A stretch of DNA of 8,884 bases from Fidelibacterota bacterium (GCA_003695105.1 RFIZ01000255.1:1-8884); one strand, 5' to 3'; positions 1 to 6,604 are shown, counted from the first letter of the stretch. Program-made: numbers and translations. The notes: generated from the sequence alone by a model not told the origin.

Positions 1-20
1 ACAAAGTACTTTGTATTAAT
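1..20. promoter_or_regulatory. Perfect 14-bp palindrome plus -10-like box; candidate operator/promoter of the 47-902 unit
   Basis: ACAAAGTACTTTGT at 1-14 equals its own reverse complement. It runs directly into TATTAAT (14-20), a plausible -10 element about 27 nt before the first start codon. Any -35 box would overlap the palindrome or lie outside the window. The second gene of the unit encodes a small winged-helix protein, so autoregulation through this site is the natural reading. The palindrome is seen directly; promoter and operator roles are inferred. The site may extend left of the window edge. Confidence 0.5.
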
Positions 21-46
21 ATCGGCCGTGATTCGTGGAGGTAATC

Positions 47-616
47 ATGAAGGAACAGCTTGACATCATTCAATCCATGATCGAAATGACCCGACAACGG
101 GTCGCCCGCAGCGGTAAATTTTTCATTTTCTGGGGGTGGTGGATCCTGTTTGCTTTACTCGGTCAGTATGGTCTGGTGCTTACCGAAAACACCCGCTGGA
201 TCTGGATTTGGTGGCTGGGAATTTCAGTGACCGGTGGACTGTATACGGGTTGGCGTGCCCGCCGGATGATTCATGATGCCGGGCTCCGGACGAAAGTAGA
301 TTCGTATATCATTACCTTGTGGCAAGGCTGTGCGATTCTGATCCTGCTGTTGGCTTTTGTGGCCCTTCCCCTGGGGACCATTTCTATCAGGGCGTTGAAT
401 CCCCTCCTCATGCTGATCCTGGGACTGGGCGTCTTGATGACCGGGATTTTCCTGGATTGGAGGGGGTTGAAACAGGCCGGGTTGCTGTGGTGGCTGGCGG
501 GAGTCATCGCCATGTTTCTGCCCTGGGAGATCCACGGATTGATTATGGCCGCTACCCTCATTCCCGGTTATCTGGTGCCCGGATATGTATTGGAACGCAA
601 ATTTCGACATGCCTGA
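47..616 (+). CDS. Multi-pass membrane protein of unknown function, partner of a winged-helix regulator
   Basis: This is a 189-residue integral membrane protein that I cannot assign to a named family. A short amphipathic N-terminus (about residues 1-20) is followed by roughly five or six hydrophobic segments, with Trp-rich stretches near residues 28-33 and 50-57, short basic loops (WRARR near 69-73) and a basic C-terminus. The ATG at 47 is chosen because GGAGGT lies at 37-42; an in-frame GTG at 35 would sit on top of that site. The 3' end overlaps the downstream regulator gene by 8 nt, implying translational coupling. Pairs of a small membrane protein and a winged-helix regulator of this type are common in bacteria, and the membrane partner may sense or respond to envelope state. 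That role is inference. Confidence 0.8.
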   Translation: MKEQLDIIQSMIEMTRQRVARSGKFFIFWGWWILFALLGQYGLVLTENTRWIWIWWLGISVTGGLYTGWRARRMIHDAGLRTKVDSYIITLWQGCAILILLLAFVALPLGTISIRALNPLLMLILGLGVLMTGIFLDWRGLKQAGLLWWLAGVIAMFLPWEIHGLIMAATLIPGYLVPGYVLERKFRHA

Positions 617-902
617 GATTCGGGCCTTCGACAAACTGGATCCCTTGATCCATGCGCCGGTCCGTCTGGCGATTGTGACGGTGCTGGCGGCAGTGGAGGA
701 AGCGGATTTTTCCTACCTCAAAGAGGCCACCAAAACCACCGACGGGAATCTCAGCACCCATCTGACCAAACTGGAACAAGCGGGCTATGTCCGGATTACC
801 AAATCTTTTCTGGGGAAAAAACCGTTGACGCGGTGTGCGCTAACGGTGGCAGGGAGAGCGGCCTATCACGACTATCTCCAGGCATTGAAATCCTATCTCT
901 GA
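609..902 (+). CDS. Small winged-helix (MarR/ArsR-like, HTH_34-type) transcriptional regulator
   Basis: The 97-residue protein is essentially one winged helix-turn-helix domain. It opens with LDPLIHAPVRLAI (10-22), typical of the 'winged helix DNA-binding' family PF13601. The HTH follows (about 33-60), with a recognition helix around TDGNLSTHLTKLEQAGYV (44-61), then the wing and a basic strand (64-76). The end is a helix with LTVAGRAAYHDYL (78-90). No ligand domain is present, so the neighbouring membrane protein or an unknown signal would set its activity. The start at 609 overlaps the upstream stop by 8 nt. An in-frame ATG at 585 would add eight residues outside the conserved domain. The likely target is the palindrome at 1-14, which is an inference. 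Confidence 0.87.
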   Translation: MPEIRAFDKLDPLIHAPVRLAIVTVLAAVEEADFSYLKEATKTTDGNLSTHLTKLEQAGYVRITKSFLGKKPLTRCALTVAGRAAYHDYLQALKSYL

Positions 903-911
903 TTGGTTCTG

Positions 912-963
912 TCGGGGCGGAATTCGACTTTGAACCCCGATTCGACGAGGTGAAATTCACCTC
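912..963. promoter_or_regulatory. cstA leader with a perfect 17-bp inverted repeat (947-963)
   Basis: The gap between the regulator and cstA contains GAGGTGAAATTCACCTC (947-963), a perfect inverted repeat with 8-bp arms around one central A, ending 32 nt before the cstA start. A weaker pair, TCGGGG (912-917) and CCCCGA (935-940), lies just upstream, and ATTCGAC is repeated at 922-928 and 940-946. The 17-bp site could be a dimeric repressor or activator operator, or an RNA hairpin in the leader. No clear -35/-10 pair was found, so cstA may be read from the upstream unit. Confidence 0.45.
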
Positions 964-995
964 CCTGCATCCTACGGAAATGGAAGGAGACGAAT

Positions 996-2720
996 ATGAA
1001 TACCCTGGTGATATTCCTCTTTGGTGCCCTGGCCTTTTTCTTTGGTTACCGGGCCTATTCCCGCCTGATTTCGGACCGGGTCTATCATCTGCAGGATGAC
1101 CTGGTCACACCGGCTCATGAATTTGAAGACGGCATAGACTATGTTCCCACTCGCAAAGGGATTCTCTGGGGACATCATTTCACCTCCGTTGCCGGAGCCG
1201 CGCCCATTGTGGGCCCGGCCATTGCGGTCATTTGGGGTTGGTTGCCGGCCCTGTTGTGGGTGGTGCTGGGGACGGTTTTCGCCGCTGGTGTTCACGATAG
1301 CGGGGCACTCATGCTATCGGTCCGGCACAAAGCCCGGTCCATCGGCTCCGTCGCCCAGGAGATTCTGGGTCCCCGGACCAAACTTTTGTACCTGATCATC
1401 ATTCTGCTGTTGCTTTTGATGGTCAATGCTGTGTTCGCCATGGTAATCGGTATCCTGTTCGTCGGCTATCCCGGCAGCGTGTTGCCGGTGGCGGCTTCGG
1501 TAATCATTGCCCTCGTCCTGGGACAACTACTGTATCGCAAAAAGATGCCCGCCTTTTGGCCGTCCATTGTGGCCTTGATTCTGCTCTACATTTTCATCGG
1601 CCTGGGTCAATTCGTCCCCATCCGAATTGACGGCCTGGCCCGCGCGTTGGGAATGGATCCGGTGACGGCCTGGGTCGTGGTATTGTTTATCTACACCTAT
1701 TTTGCCGTCCAGCTTCCTGTCTGGCGGCTCCTCCAGCCCCGGGACTACATCAACGGCCATCAACTGATCGTCGGACTGGCGATCGTTTTTCTGGGCGTAA
1801 TGCTCTTACACCCGCAGGTGTCGGCTCCGGTAGTAAATTTCCAGGCTCCGGGATCGCCCAACTGGATTCCGTTTCTGTTCATTACCATTGCCTGCGGAGC
1901 CATATCGGGCTTTCATTCATTGGTGGCTTCCGGTACGACGGCCAAACAACTGGATCAACTGAAAGACGCCCGGCCGGTGGGCTACGGCGCCGCCATCGGG
2001 GAAGGGTTTCTGGCCCTGAGTGCCATCCTGGCAGCCGGAATCAGTGTCCATTTCGCCGGTGAAGGATCCCTGGCCCGGGTCGTCCTCACACCGGACGGCA
2101 GTGACTGGATGACCCATTATGCAGACTGGAATGCCGCCAGCGGACTGGGAGCCAAGGTGGGGGCCTATATCAAGGGCGTGGCCTATTATGCCTCCGGAAT
2201 TGGTATCCCGGCCGGAATCGGTTCGGTGTTTGCTTCCGTCATCGTCATCAGTTTTGCGGCAACGACAATGGACACCGGAGTCCGGCTTCAGAAATATGTC
2301 CTGCAGGAGTTCGGCGAAATGTACCGCCTGAAATTCCTCCAGAGTCATAATATTGCCTCCCTGGTGGCGGTTCTCATGGCTTTGGGGCTGGCCGTCCGGG
2401 AACCGGGTGGCAAAGGAGCTCTCATCATCTGGCCCCTGTTTGGTACCTCCAATCAGCTCCTGGCGGGCCTGGCCCTGCTGACCATAACCGTCTGGCTCCG
2501 GAAACAGCGCTATCCCATCATCTATACGGTGATTCCCATGGTCTTCGTGCTGGTGATGACGATCTGGGCCATGCTGATCAATCTGCAACAGTATCTGGCC
2601 GACGGCAAGGGTGTGCTCATCACCTTCAGTTTGTTGATCCTGCTGGGGGCGCTCTGGATCATCTGGGAAGGAAGTCGGGCTTTTCGGGCTTCCACGGCGG
2701 AGGTGGACCATGTGGCGTAA
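996..2720 (+). CDS. cstA: CstA-family carbon starvation / peptide-pyruvate transporter
   Basis: This is a 574-residue polytopic inner-membrane transporter of the CstA family. Characterised members (E. coli CstA, BtsT) take up peptides or pyruvate under carbon limitation. The diagnostic N-terminal signature is complete: DYVPTRKGILWGHHFTSVAG (48-67), then GAAPIVGPAIAVIWGW (67-82) and AGVHDSGAL (97-105). LLQPRDYIN (245-253) and CGAISGFHSLVASGTTAKQL (300-319) are the other family hallmarks. About 14-16 hydrophobic segments follow the usual spacing. The length matches the shorter bacterial CstA group rather than the roughly 700-residue enterobacterial proteins. The ATG at 996 has AAGGAG at 984-989. 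Its stop overlaps a small Cys/His-rich ORF by 11 nt. Whether this copy carries peptides or pyruvate cannot be read from the sequence. Confidence 0.95.
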   Translation: MNTLVIFLFGALAFFFGYRAYSRLISDRVYHLQDDLVTPAHEFEDGIDYVPTRKGILWGHHFTSVAGAAPIVGPAIAVIWGWLPALLWVVLGTVFAAGVHDSGALMLSVRHKARSIGSVAQEILGPRTKLLYLIIILLLLLMVNAVFAMVIGILFVGYPGSVLPVAASVIIALVLGQLLYRKKMPAFWPSIVALILLYIFIGLGQFVPIRIDGLARALGMDPVTAWVVVLFIYTYFAVQLPVWRLLQPRDYINGHQLIVGLAIVFLGVMLLHPQVSAPVVNFQAPGSPNWIPFLFITIACGAISGFHSLVASGTTAKQLDQLKDARPVGYGAAIGEGFLALSAILAAGISVHFAGEGSLARVVLTPDGSDWMTHYADWNAASGLGAKVGAYIKGVAYYASGIGIPAGIGSVFASVIVISFAATTMDTGVRLQKYVLQEFGEMYRLKFLQSHNIASLVAVLMALGLAVREPGGKGALIIWPLFGTSNQLLAGLALLTITVWLRKQRYPIIYTVIPMVFVLVMTIWAMLINLQQYLADGKGVLITFSLLILLGALWIIWEGSRAFRASTAEVDHVA

Positions 2721-2883
2721 AGTGTGGACCCGGTGGCTTGCACTCTGGCAGGGGTTCCTGGATTTTCAGTCCTACCGCTGGGAGCGGGGATCTTCCTGCT
2801 GTTGCCCGGCCTATTCCGATCTGGACCACAACCCCTTTCATTTCGATGATCACGCTCCCGTCTGCCACCACCGGCAGACCTGA
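2710..2883 (+). CDS. Small Cys/His-rich protein translationally coupled to cstA
   Basis: This 57-codon ORF starts 11 nt before the end of cstA, and GGAGGT (2699-2704) lies at ideal spacing from its ATG, which strongly suggests translation. The N-terminal third is basic and Trp-rich (MWRKVWTRWLALWQG), likely an amphipathic helix. The tail carries three consecutive Cys (30-32), Cys52 and His40, 44, 48, 53 and 54, plus several Asp residues, so metal binding is plausible. CstA and BtsT genes in proteobacteria are followed by a small YbdD/YjiX-family gene. The stretch GFLDFQSY (15-22) loosely resembles the GMPDYDNY-type segment of those proteins, but the rest does not match. I treat it as an unassigned small partner of CstA, possibly a highly divergent YbdD-like protein. 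Confidence 0.65.
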   Translation: MWRKVWTRWLALWQGFLDFQSYRWERGSSCCCPAYSDLDHNPFHFDDHAPVCHHRQT

Positions 2884-2919
2884 GGGACGCCGTCGAAATT
2901 CAGTTTTCCTGCCGTGACG

Positions 2920-2961
2920 GCTCCGAACCTGAAGGTCCGGAGCGCTTCAGGATTTTTGTTT
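2920..2961 (+). terminator. Rho-independent terminator after the cstA unit
   Basis: CCTGAAG (2928-2934) pairs with CTTCAGG (2945-2951) and is followed by ATTTTTGTTT (2952-2961). An overlapping alternative stem, GCTCCG (2920-2925) with CGGAGC (2938-2943), shares the same loop region, so the two folds exclude each other. The T-rich tract supports termination of plus-strand transcription. The terminator overlaps the last codons of the convergent minus-strand gene ending at 2947. Read in the other direction there is no T-run, so it is unlikely to stop the minus-strand operon. Confidence 0.7.
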
Positions 2962-3258
2962 CAGATGCAGGAGTCCCAGGAAATAAAAACTGGCGACAGC
3001 GAAACAAAACCAGGCTTCCCAGGCAAACATCCGGCGAAGGAACATATCGGTATGAGGATCGGTGGTCAACATCCGTATTCCTCCGTATAAACCGCCAATA
3101 ATGAAGTTGAGGAACACCACGGCGTGAATCCAGTGGGTCCAGGTGGGTCGGCCCTGTTTTCGCCGGAGCAGGGCAATTCCGATCATGACGAGGAAGATGA
3201 CATACAGCAGGGCTTTCAATCCTTCGGCAACTGCTGTATAAAACAGTTCAAAATTCAT
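2947..3258 (-). CDS. Small membrane protein of unknown function (operon gene 5)
   Basis: The 103-residue protein has about three hydrophobic segments (roughly 13-31, 43-63 and 79-97) and basic turns RRKQGR (32-37) and RR (75-76). I recognise no family. The ATG at 3258 has AAAGGAG at 3268-3274 and overlaps the upstream gene's stop by 11 nt, so the two are probably co-translated and may form a complex. It is the last gene of the five-gene minus-strand run. Its 3' end lies within the plus-strand terminator hairpin of the cstA unit. Function is unknown; a small membrane accessory subunit is the most one can suggest from context. Confidence 0.75.
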   Translation of the reverse strand: MNFELFYTAVAEGLKALLYVIFLVMIGIALLRRKQGRPTWTHWIHAVVFLNFIIGGLYGGIRMLTTDPHTDMFLRRMFAWEAWFCFAVASFYFLGLLHLKQKS

Positions 3259-3691
3259 GGTTCCAGTCTCCTTTCAGTTCCAAAACAGCCAGCAGGATAA
3301 CAGGAAGAAACAGGAAAGTCAATACACCATAACTCCCGGGATGGGCGACCCAGGCACCGGAGGGAAAGGTGCCCAGGAAAAAGAGTCCGGCGGAATAGAG
3401 GGAACCGGTAAGGGCGACGGTTTCCACTGCCCGTTCCCGGGGATGGCGGCGCCAGGTCATCCAGACCAATATTCCGGCCAGGGGTGTCATCAAGAAATCC
3501 AGGATTCCGGTAGCCAGGAGAAAGGCGATGGCATCCGGAGACCACGACCGGGCGGCCGGGGCCGGAAATCCGATGATGCCGGTGGACCAGTACCGCCAGC
3601 CGGCCACGACCAGCAGGAGGGCGTGAGCCGTCTGCAAACCTCCGTAGTACAGGATCAGGATTTTTCGCAGGGAAAGACTCTTCGGTTTCAC
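3248..3691 (-). CDS. Four-helix membrane protein of unknown function (operon gene 4)
   Basis: This 147-residue protein has about four hydrophobic segments (near 10-31, 50-76, 88-110 and 118-140), a basic WRRHPRER loop after the second, and an acidic/His C-terminus. I cannot name a family. The start is placed at GTG 3691-3689 because GGTAGG (3704-3699) lies 7 nt upstream. An in-frame TTG at 3697 would leave no room for that site, and the next Met is deep inside a membrane segment. A 48-nt gap separates it from the PLP-like gene upstream, the longest gap in the five-gene run, and its stop overlaps the next gene by 11 nt. A role with the adjacent 103-residue membrane protein is likely but unproven. 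Confidence 0.72.
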   Translation of the reverse strand: MKPKSLSLRKILILYYGGLQTAHALLLVVAGWRYWSTGIIGFPAPAARSWSPDAIAFLLATGILDFLMTPLAGILVWMTWRRHPRERAVETVALTGSLYSAGLFFLGTFPSGAWVAHPGSYGVLTFLFLPVILLAVLELKGDWNHEF

Positions 3692-3739
3692 AAACAAACC
3701 TACCGAGTCTGGTTATGAGAACAAAGGGGTTTCCGGGAA

Positions 3740-4555
3740 TTACCGGGTGCGATGATAGTCCTGCACCAGGGACGGACACGTCACCCAGAGGCACAGGTGG
3801 GACTCTCCTGAAGACCGCTGGAGAAGGTGCGCCAGCACCGACCCCATAAACACCGGATCGAAGGCATAGCCGGTCTTCCGGTACACGTCCCGTACCAGGG
3901 TTTCCCTGGCTTCGATCGAAATGCGGGGATAGAAAACTGCGGGACGTTGCAATTTCATCCAGAGACGAATGGCTGTCGGTTGGGTGAGTACGCCCACCAC
4001 CCGGGGGAACTGGGTCCGCAGGGCATCCAGGAGATTCCCGCTGGCGACAGGAACCACATGACAGGCCTCCTGATCCAGCGACGAACGCACCTCTCGGGCG
4101 GCCGCTTCATAAGCCGTATCACGAGGCAGGGCCCCTCCGGGAGACAAAAAATAGTCCTCCGGGTGCCGCCGCCGGGCCCCTTGAAATTGACAGGCCAGGC
4201 GGACCAGAGACCCGTGCCGGAGATGGAGATTATTCAGACCGGAGAAGACCCGAATCAGGTATTGGCGGTAGCCTCCTCCGGGGAAGGCTTTCCCGTAGAG
4301 CATGATCTCCTGATCCGGGAACAGGCGGGCCAGAGTGTACGCGGTGTGGGAACTGTCATAGGAAAAGACATGAATTCGCTGGCCGGGTCGAATCCGCTCC
4401 AGCAGGGGGCTCAGGCTGCGACGTTTCTTTCCGCCGCCGTCCGGGAGAAGATCTTCCCGCACCAGAGTAATCCGGCCGGCGTGAAAGTAATCTGCCAGGC
4501 GGGGAGCCTCTTCCAGGGTGACCGGCAGAGAGTGACTTTTTTCAGGCGAGGGCAT
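3740..4555 (-). CDS. PLP-dependent enzyme of the ACC deaminase / D-cysteine desulfhydrase family (fold type II)
   Basis: The protein has 271 residues. The N-terminal TLVREDLLPDGGGKKRRSL (about 30-48) matches the 'KRED...GGNKxRKL' segment of this family, and Lys44 stands where the PLP-binding lysine does. SYDSSHTAYTLA (65-76) sits at the QSNHxxA phosphate/substrate loop. VPVASGNLLDAL (168-179) is at the glycine-rich PLP phosphate loop, here with a reduced glycine content. GYAFDPVFMGSVLAHLL (229-245) corresponds to the family's DPVYxGKAxxGL. Known members deaminate or desulfhydrate small amino acids; the substrate here is unknown. It is shorter than the usual 300-340 residues. The start at 4555 gives a 14-nt overlap with the flavoprotein gene; an in-frame ATG at 4576 is the alternative, and neither has a clear ribosome-binding site. 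Because the loops are altered, a non-canonical or even inactive enzyme is possible. Confidence 0.78.
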   Translation of the reverse strand: MPSPEKSHSLPVTLEEAPRLADYFHAGRITLVREDLLPDGGGKKRRSLSPLLERIRPGQRIHVFSYDSSHTAYTLARLFPDQEIMLYGKAFPGGGYRQYLIRVFSGLNNLHLRHGSLVRLACQFQGARRRHPEDYFLSPGGALPRDTAYEAAAREVRSSLDQEACHVVPVASGNLLDALRTQFPRVVGVLTQPTAIRLWMKLQRPAVFYPRISIEARETLVRDVYRKTGYAFDPVFMGSVLAHLLQRSSGESHLCLWVTCPSLVQDYHRTR

Positions 4556-5603
4556 GAGACAGGACCCGCGCCGCATATCCGCTGCCGATCATGAATTTCA
4601 TGGAAGGTCCGAAAAAGGGTTCGGTCATGGCGCCTAAAAAATGGAGGCCGGGTACGGAAGAAGCGAAATACTGATTGACCAGCGGCAGGCCGGAATAGGT
4701 GCGAATCTTCCGTCGCAGGGAAGAATGGAGATAGGATTGATCCTCCAGACGGTAGCGGTATCCGGTGGCGGCCACAACCACATCGAAATCATTCACAGGC
4801 GGACACAGGGTGTGGCGTTTCATCCCGGTGAGGGCAGTCCGAAAGTCGGGAGTAATGGTGGTGGCTGAGAATCGGTTCAATCCGGTGTGCACCCAGCGGG
4901 GCGGAAGGCGATGAAGCATCCCCGGCAACCGGAGGATCAGGTCGAAGAGGGGTTTGGGCAGATTCAGAGGTTCCGAATAGAACACGGGCGGTGTGCGGGC
5001 ATACCATTCCACCTGGTTCCCTTGATTCTGGAGAACAGCCAGACTCTCGGCGGCGGATTGGCCGGCGCCCACCACCAGAACCCGGCAATTTTGCAGGGCC
5101 TGAATGGAGGTGCTATGGTAGCTGTGAATAACCCGGGGATGAACGCTCAGTTCCGGCGGAAGATGCAGGTGATGGGCGATTCCAGTGGCCACAACGACCC
5201 GGTCCGCGACCACCTCGTCCCCGTTCTGTAATCGGGCCCGGAAGCGGGGTCCCGCCTGCTGAAGGGACATTACATATTGTTCCTCCGGCCGGAAGGGAAA
5301 CTGACGTTCGCACCAGTCGATGTATTGCCGAAACACCGTGACCGGGAGCCGTCCCCGCCATCGGTGCAGGGATGTGCCCCATACCCGGGCGAACCGTTCA
5401 AAAGAATAGCGACGATAGGGATCGTGAAGGATGGATGTGGCGTAGTCGGAGCGCAGTTTCATGGAATCGAACGTGTGGTTCCTCCAGAGTTCCATGGTCT
5501 TTCCCACCAGCAGAAAGGGCGTTTGGCGGGCATGAAGAAAATGACCCAGGGACAGACCATAGGGACCAGCTCCGATGATCAGGACGGGAGTTTTCTTTAC
5601 CAT
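4542..5603 (-). CDS. FAD/NAD(P)-binding oxidoreductase, flavin monooxygenase-like
   Basis: The 353-residue protein has two dinucleotide-binding motifs. The N-terminal GAGPYGLSLG (11-20) should bind FAD, and GAGQSAAESLAVL (179-191) should bind NAD(P)H. ATGIAHH (139-145) and ATGYR (279-283) are the linker motifs typical of flavin-containing monooxygenases and N-hydroxylating oxygenases. The C-terminal LGAMTEPFFGPSMKFMIGSG (323-342) resembles the end of single-component FAD oxygenases that close over the flavin. The classical FxGxxxHxxxW Baeyer-Villiger signature is absent; VIHSYHS (158-164) lies in that area. The ATG at 5603 overlaps the stop of the Lgt-like gene by 7 nt. A much longer open frame extends upstream, but it only shadows that gene. 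The likely job is oxidation or hydroxylation of an amino acid or lipid headgroup, inferred from class only. Confidence 0.87.
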   Translation of the reverse strand: MVKKTPVLIIGAGPYGLSLGHFLHARQTPFLLVGKTMELWRNHTFDSMKLRSDYATSILHDPYRRYSFERFARVWGTSLHRWRGRLPVTVFRQYIDWCERQFPFRPEEQYVMSLQQAGPRFRARLQNGDEVVADRVVVATGIAHHLHLPPELSVHPRVIHSYHSTSIQALQNCRVLVVGAGQSAAESLAVLQNQGNQVEWYARTPPVFYSEPLNLPKPLFDLILRLPGMLHRLPPRWVHTGLNRFSATTITPDFRTALTGMKRHTLCPPVNDFDVVVAATGYRYRLEDQSYLHSSLRRKIRTYSGLPLVNQYFASSVPGLHFLGAMTEPFFGPSMKFMIGSGYAARVLSHALA

Positions 5604-6604
5604 CGACCCACTTTTGGTCCATGAAGGGAGTATGCGCCGGTCACCACCAGGGCGGCCACGATAGAATAGGGGAGCAAAGCCCGCAGCATCATCCAGCCCT
5701 GTTCCCAGTCCGGAAAGGGAATCGTCACCTGGGGGTTCAGCGACGTGATCAGAACCAGACCGGCGAAGATGAATCCCAGGCTGAACCATTGCCAGAGTGT
5801 CAGGGACAGGAAGCCGGTCCGGGGATATTCGCCCCGCAGAAATTCCATCCCGAACCGTTTTGCCCCGTACAAAAGCAGGTAGAGAGCTGCCGCCAGACCG
5901 ACGGGAGGATGGAAGGCATAGACCATTGCCGAAAGGACCAGGTAAATCAAACTGTTGGCGGCGGCAGAATAGATTTGGGTGGGAAACAGGGGAATACCCT
6001 TGAGATGGGTATAGGTTCGTAAGACTTTGGCTTCGGGATTGTGATAGGTGATGGAGGGGCCGTGGGTACACTCCCGTCCATGGCAGCAACCGTAGTTGAG
6101 ACAGCCCAATCGTCCCAGGGCCTGAGCCAGCGGGAGACCGAGCACGACGGCATCCAGGATGGGCAGAAGCTGCCAATGGAAGGAATTCGTTACGAAGAGA
6201 ATGATCAATGTACCGCTCATCAGCCCGCCCCAGAGTGCGAATCCGGGGATCCGCAGAAACCGGGAAACCCGGATCTCGCCCCGCAAAAGGCGGGGTAGAT
6301 CCAGGATCCGTGACATAAGCCAGGCACCGACCGGGATGCCGCCGCTGAGCGACAAAACCAGCCAGGCCAGTTGTCGGGGAGGGTACCGGTTTCCGGTACT
6401 TCCCAAGTAAAACCAGGTATGGAGGGTAGCCAGGAAAAACCCAGCCCCGATGAAGAGGCCGAAGGTAGCCAGCGTGAAATGTTTCCCGCGGAACAGAGCC
6501 AGGGGACCGAAATCACCGGTCACCTGCCGTTCCGGTGTCGCTGCTCCCAACCAAGAGAGGGTATCGGAGCGGGAAAATGTGAGAGAAGTTTTGTTGCGTT
6601 CCAT
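5597..6604 (-). CDS. Lgt-like (prolipoprotein diacylglyceryl transferase family) integral membrane protein
   Basis: The protein is 335 residues, longer than the usual ~290 of Lgt, with about seven or eight hydrophobic segments. Family signatures are visible: WGGLMSG (125-131) at the HGGLIG position, ALGRLGCLNYGCCHGR (162-177) at the GRxGN position, PTQIY (208-212) at the HPSQLYE position, and KRFGMEFLR (249-257). Compared with E. coli Lgt, Arg143 is kept as Arg165 and Arg239/Glu243 as Arg250/Glu254, but His103 is Trp125 and Asn146 is Cys168. True Lgt transfers diacylglycerol from phosphatidylglycerol to lipobox cysteines; this copy probably acts on something else or uses a variant mechanism. 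It leads the five-gene run. The start at 6604 has no ribosome-binding site and lies 9 nt after a T-run; GTG codon 28 (about 6523) is an alternative, since residues 1-30 are polar and unconserved. Confidence 0.82.
   Translation of the reverse strand: MERNKTSLTFSRSDTLSWLGAATPERQVTGDFGPLALFRGKHFTLATFGLFIGAGFFLATLHTWFYLGSTGNRYPPRQLAWLVLSLSGGIPVGAWLMSRILDLPRLLRGEIRVSRFLRIPGFALWGGLMSGTLIILFVTNSFHWQLLPILDAVVLGLPLAQALGRLGCLNYGCCHGRECTHGPSITYHNPEAKVLRTYTHLKGIPLFPTQIYSAAANSLIYLVLSAMVYAFHPPVGLAAALYLLLYGAKRFGMEFLRGEYPRTGFLSLTLWQWFSLGFIFAGLVLITSLNPQVTIPFPDWEQGWMMLRALLPYSIVAALVVTGAYSLHGPKVGRW

Noticed and set aside
922..946. Two ATTCGAC direct repeats spaced 18 nt before cstA
   Set aside because: Seven-base repeats are too short to distinguish from chance; mentioned only as part of the leader description.
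1917..2711. 264-codon minus-strand ORF inside cstA
   Set aside because: Low-complexity Gln/Asp/His-rich translation antisense to a strongly conserved transporter; a codon-bias shadow.
2710..2883. Assignment of the small ORF after cstA as YbdD/YjiX
   Set aside because: Only a short segment resembles that family; the conserved His-Pro region and the C-terminal part are absent, so I leave it unassigned.
3255..3794. 179-codon minus-strand ORF overlapping the four-helix membrane protein
   Set aside because: Its translation is Pro/Arg/Gly-rich and lacks membrane segments, whereas the other frame gives a clean hydrophobic protein with overlap-coupled neighbours.
5604..6176. Open frame extending the flavoprotein gene upstream to give a 544-codon ORF
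   Set aside because: It lies opposite in frame to the well-supported Lgt-like gene, is Pro/Ser/Arg-rich with no motif, and the FAD motif starts right after the ATG at 5603.
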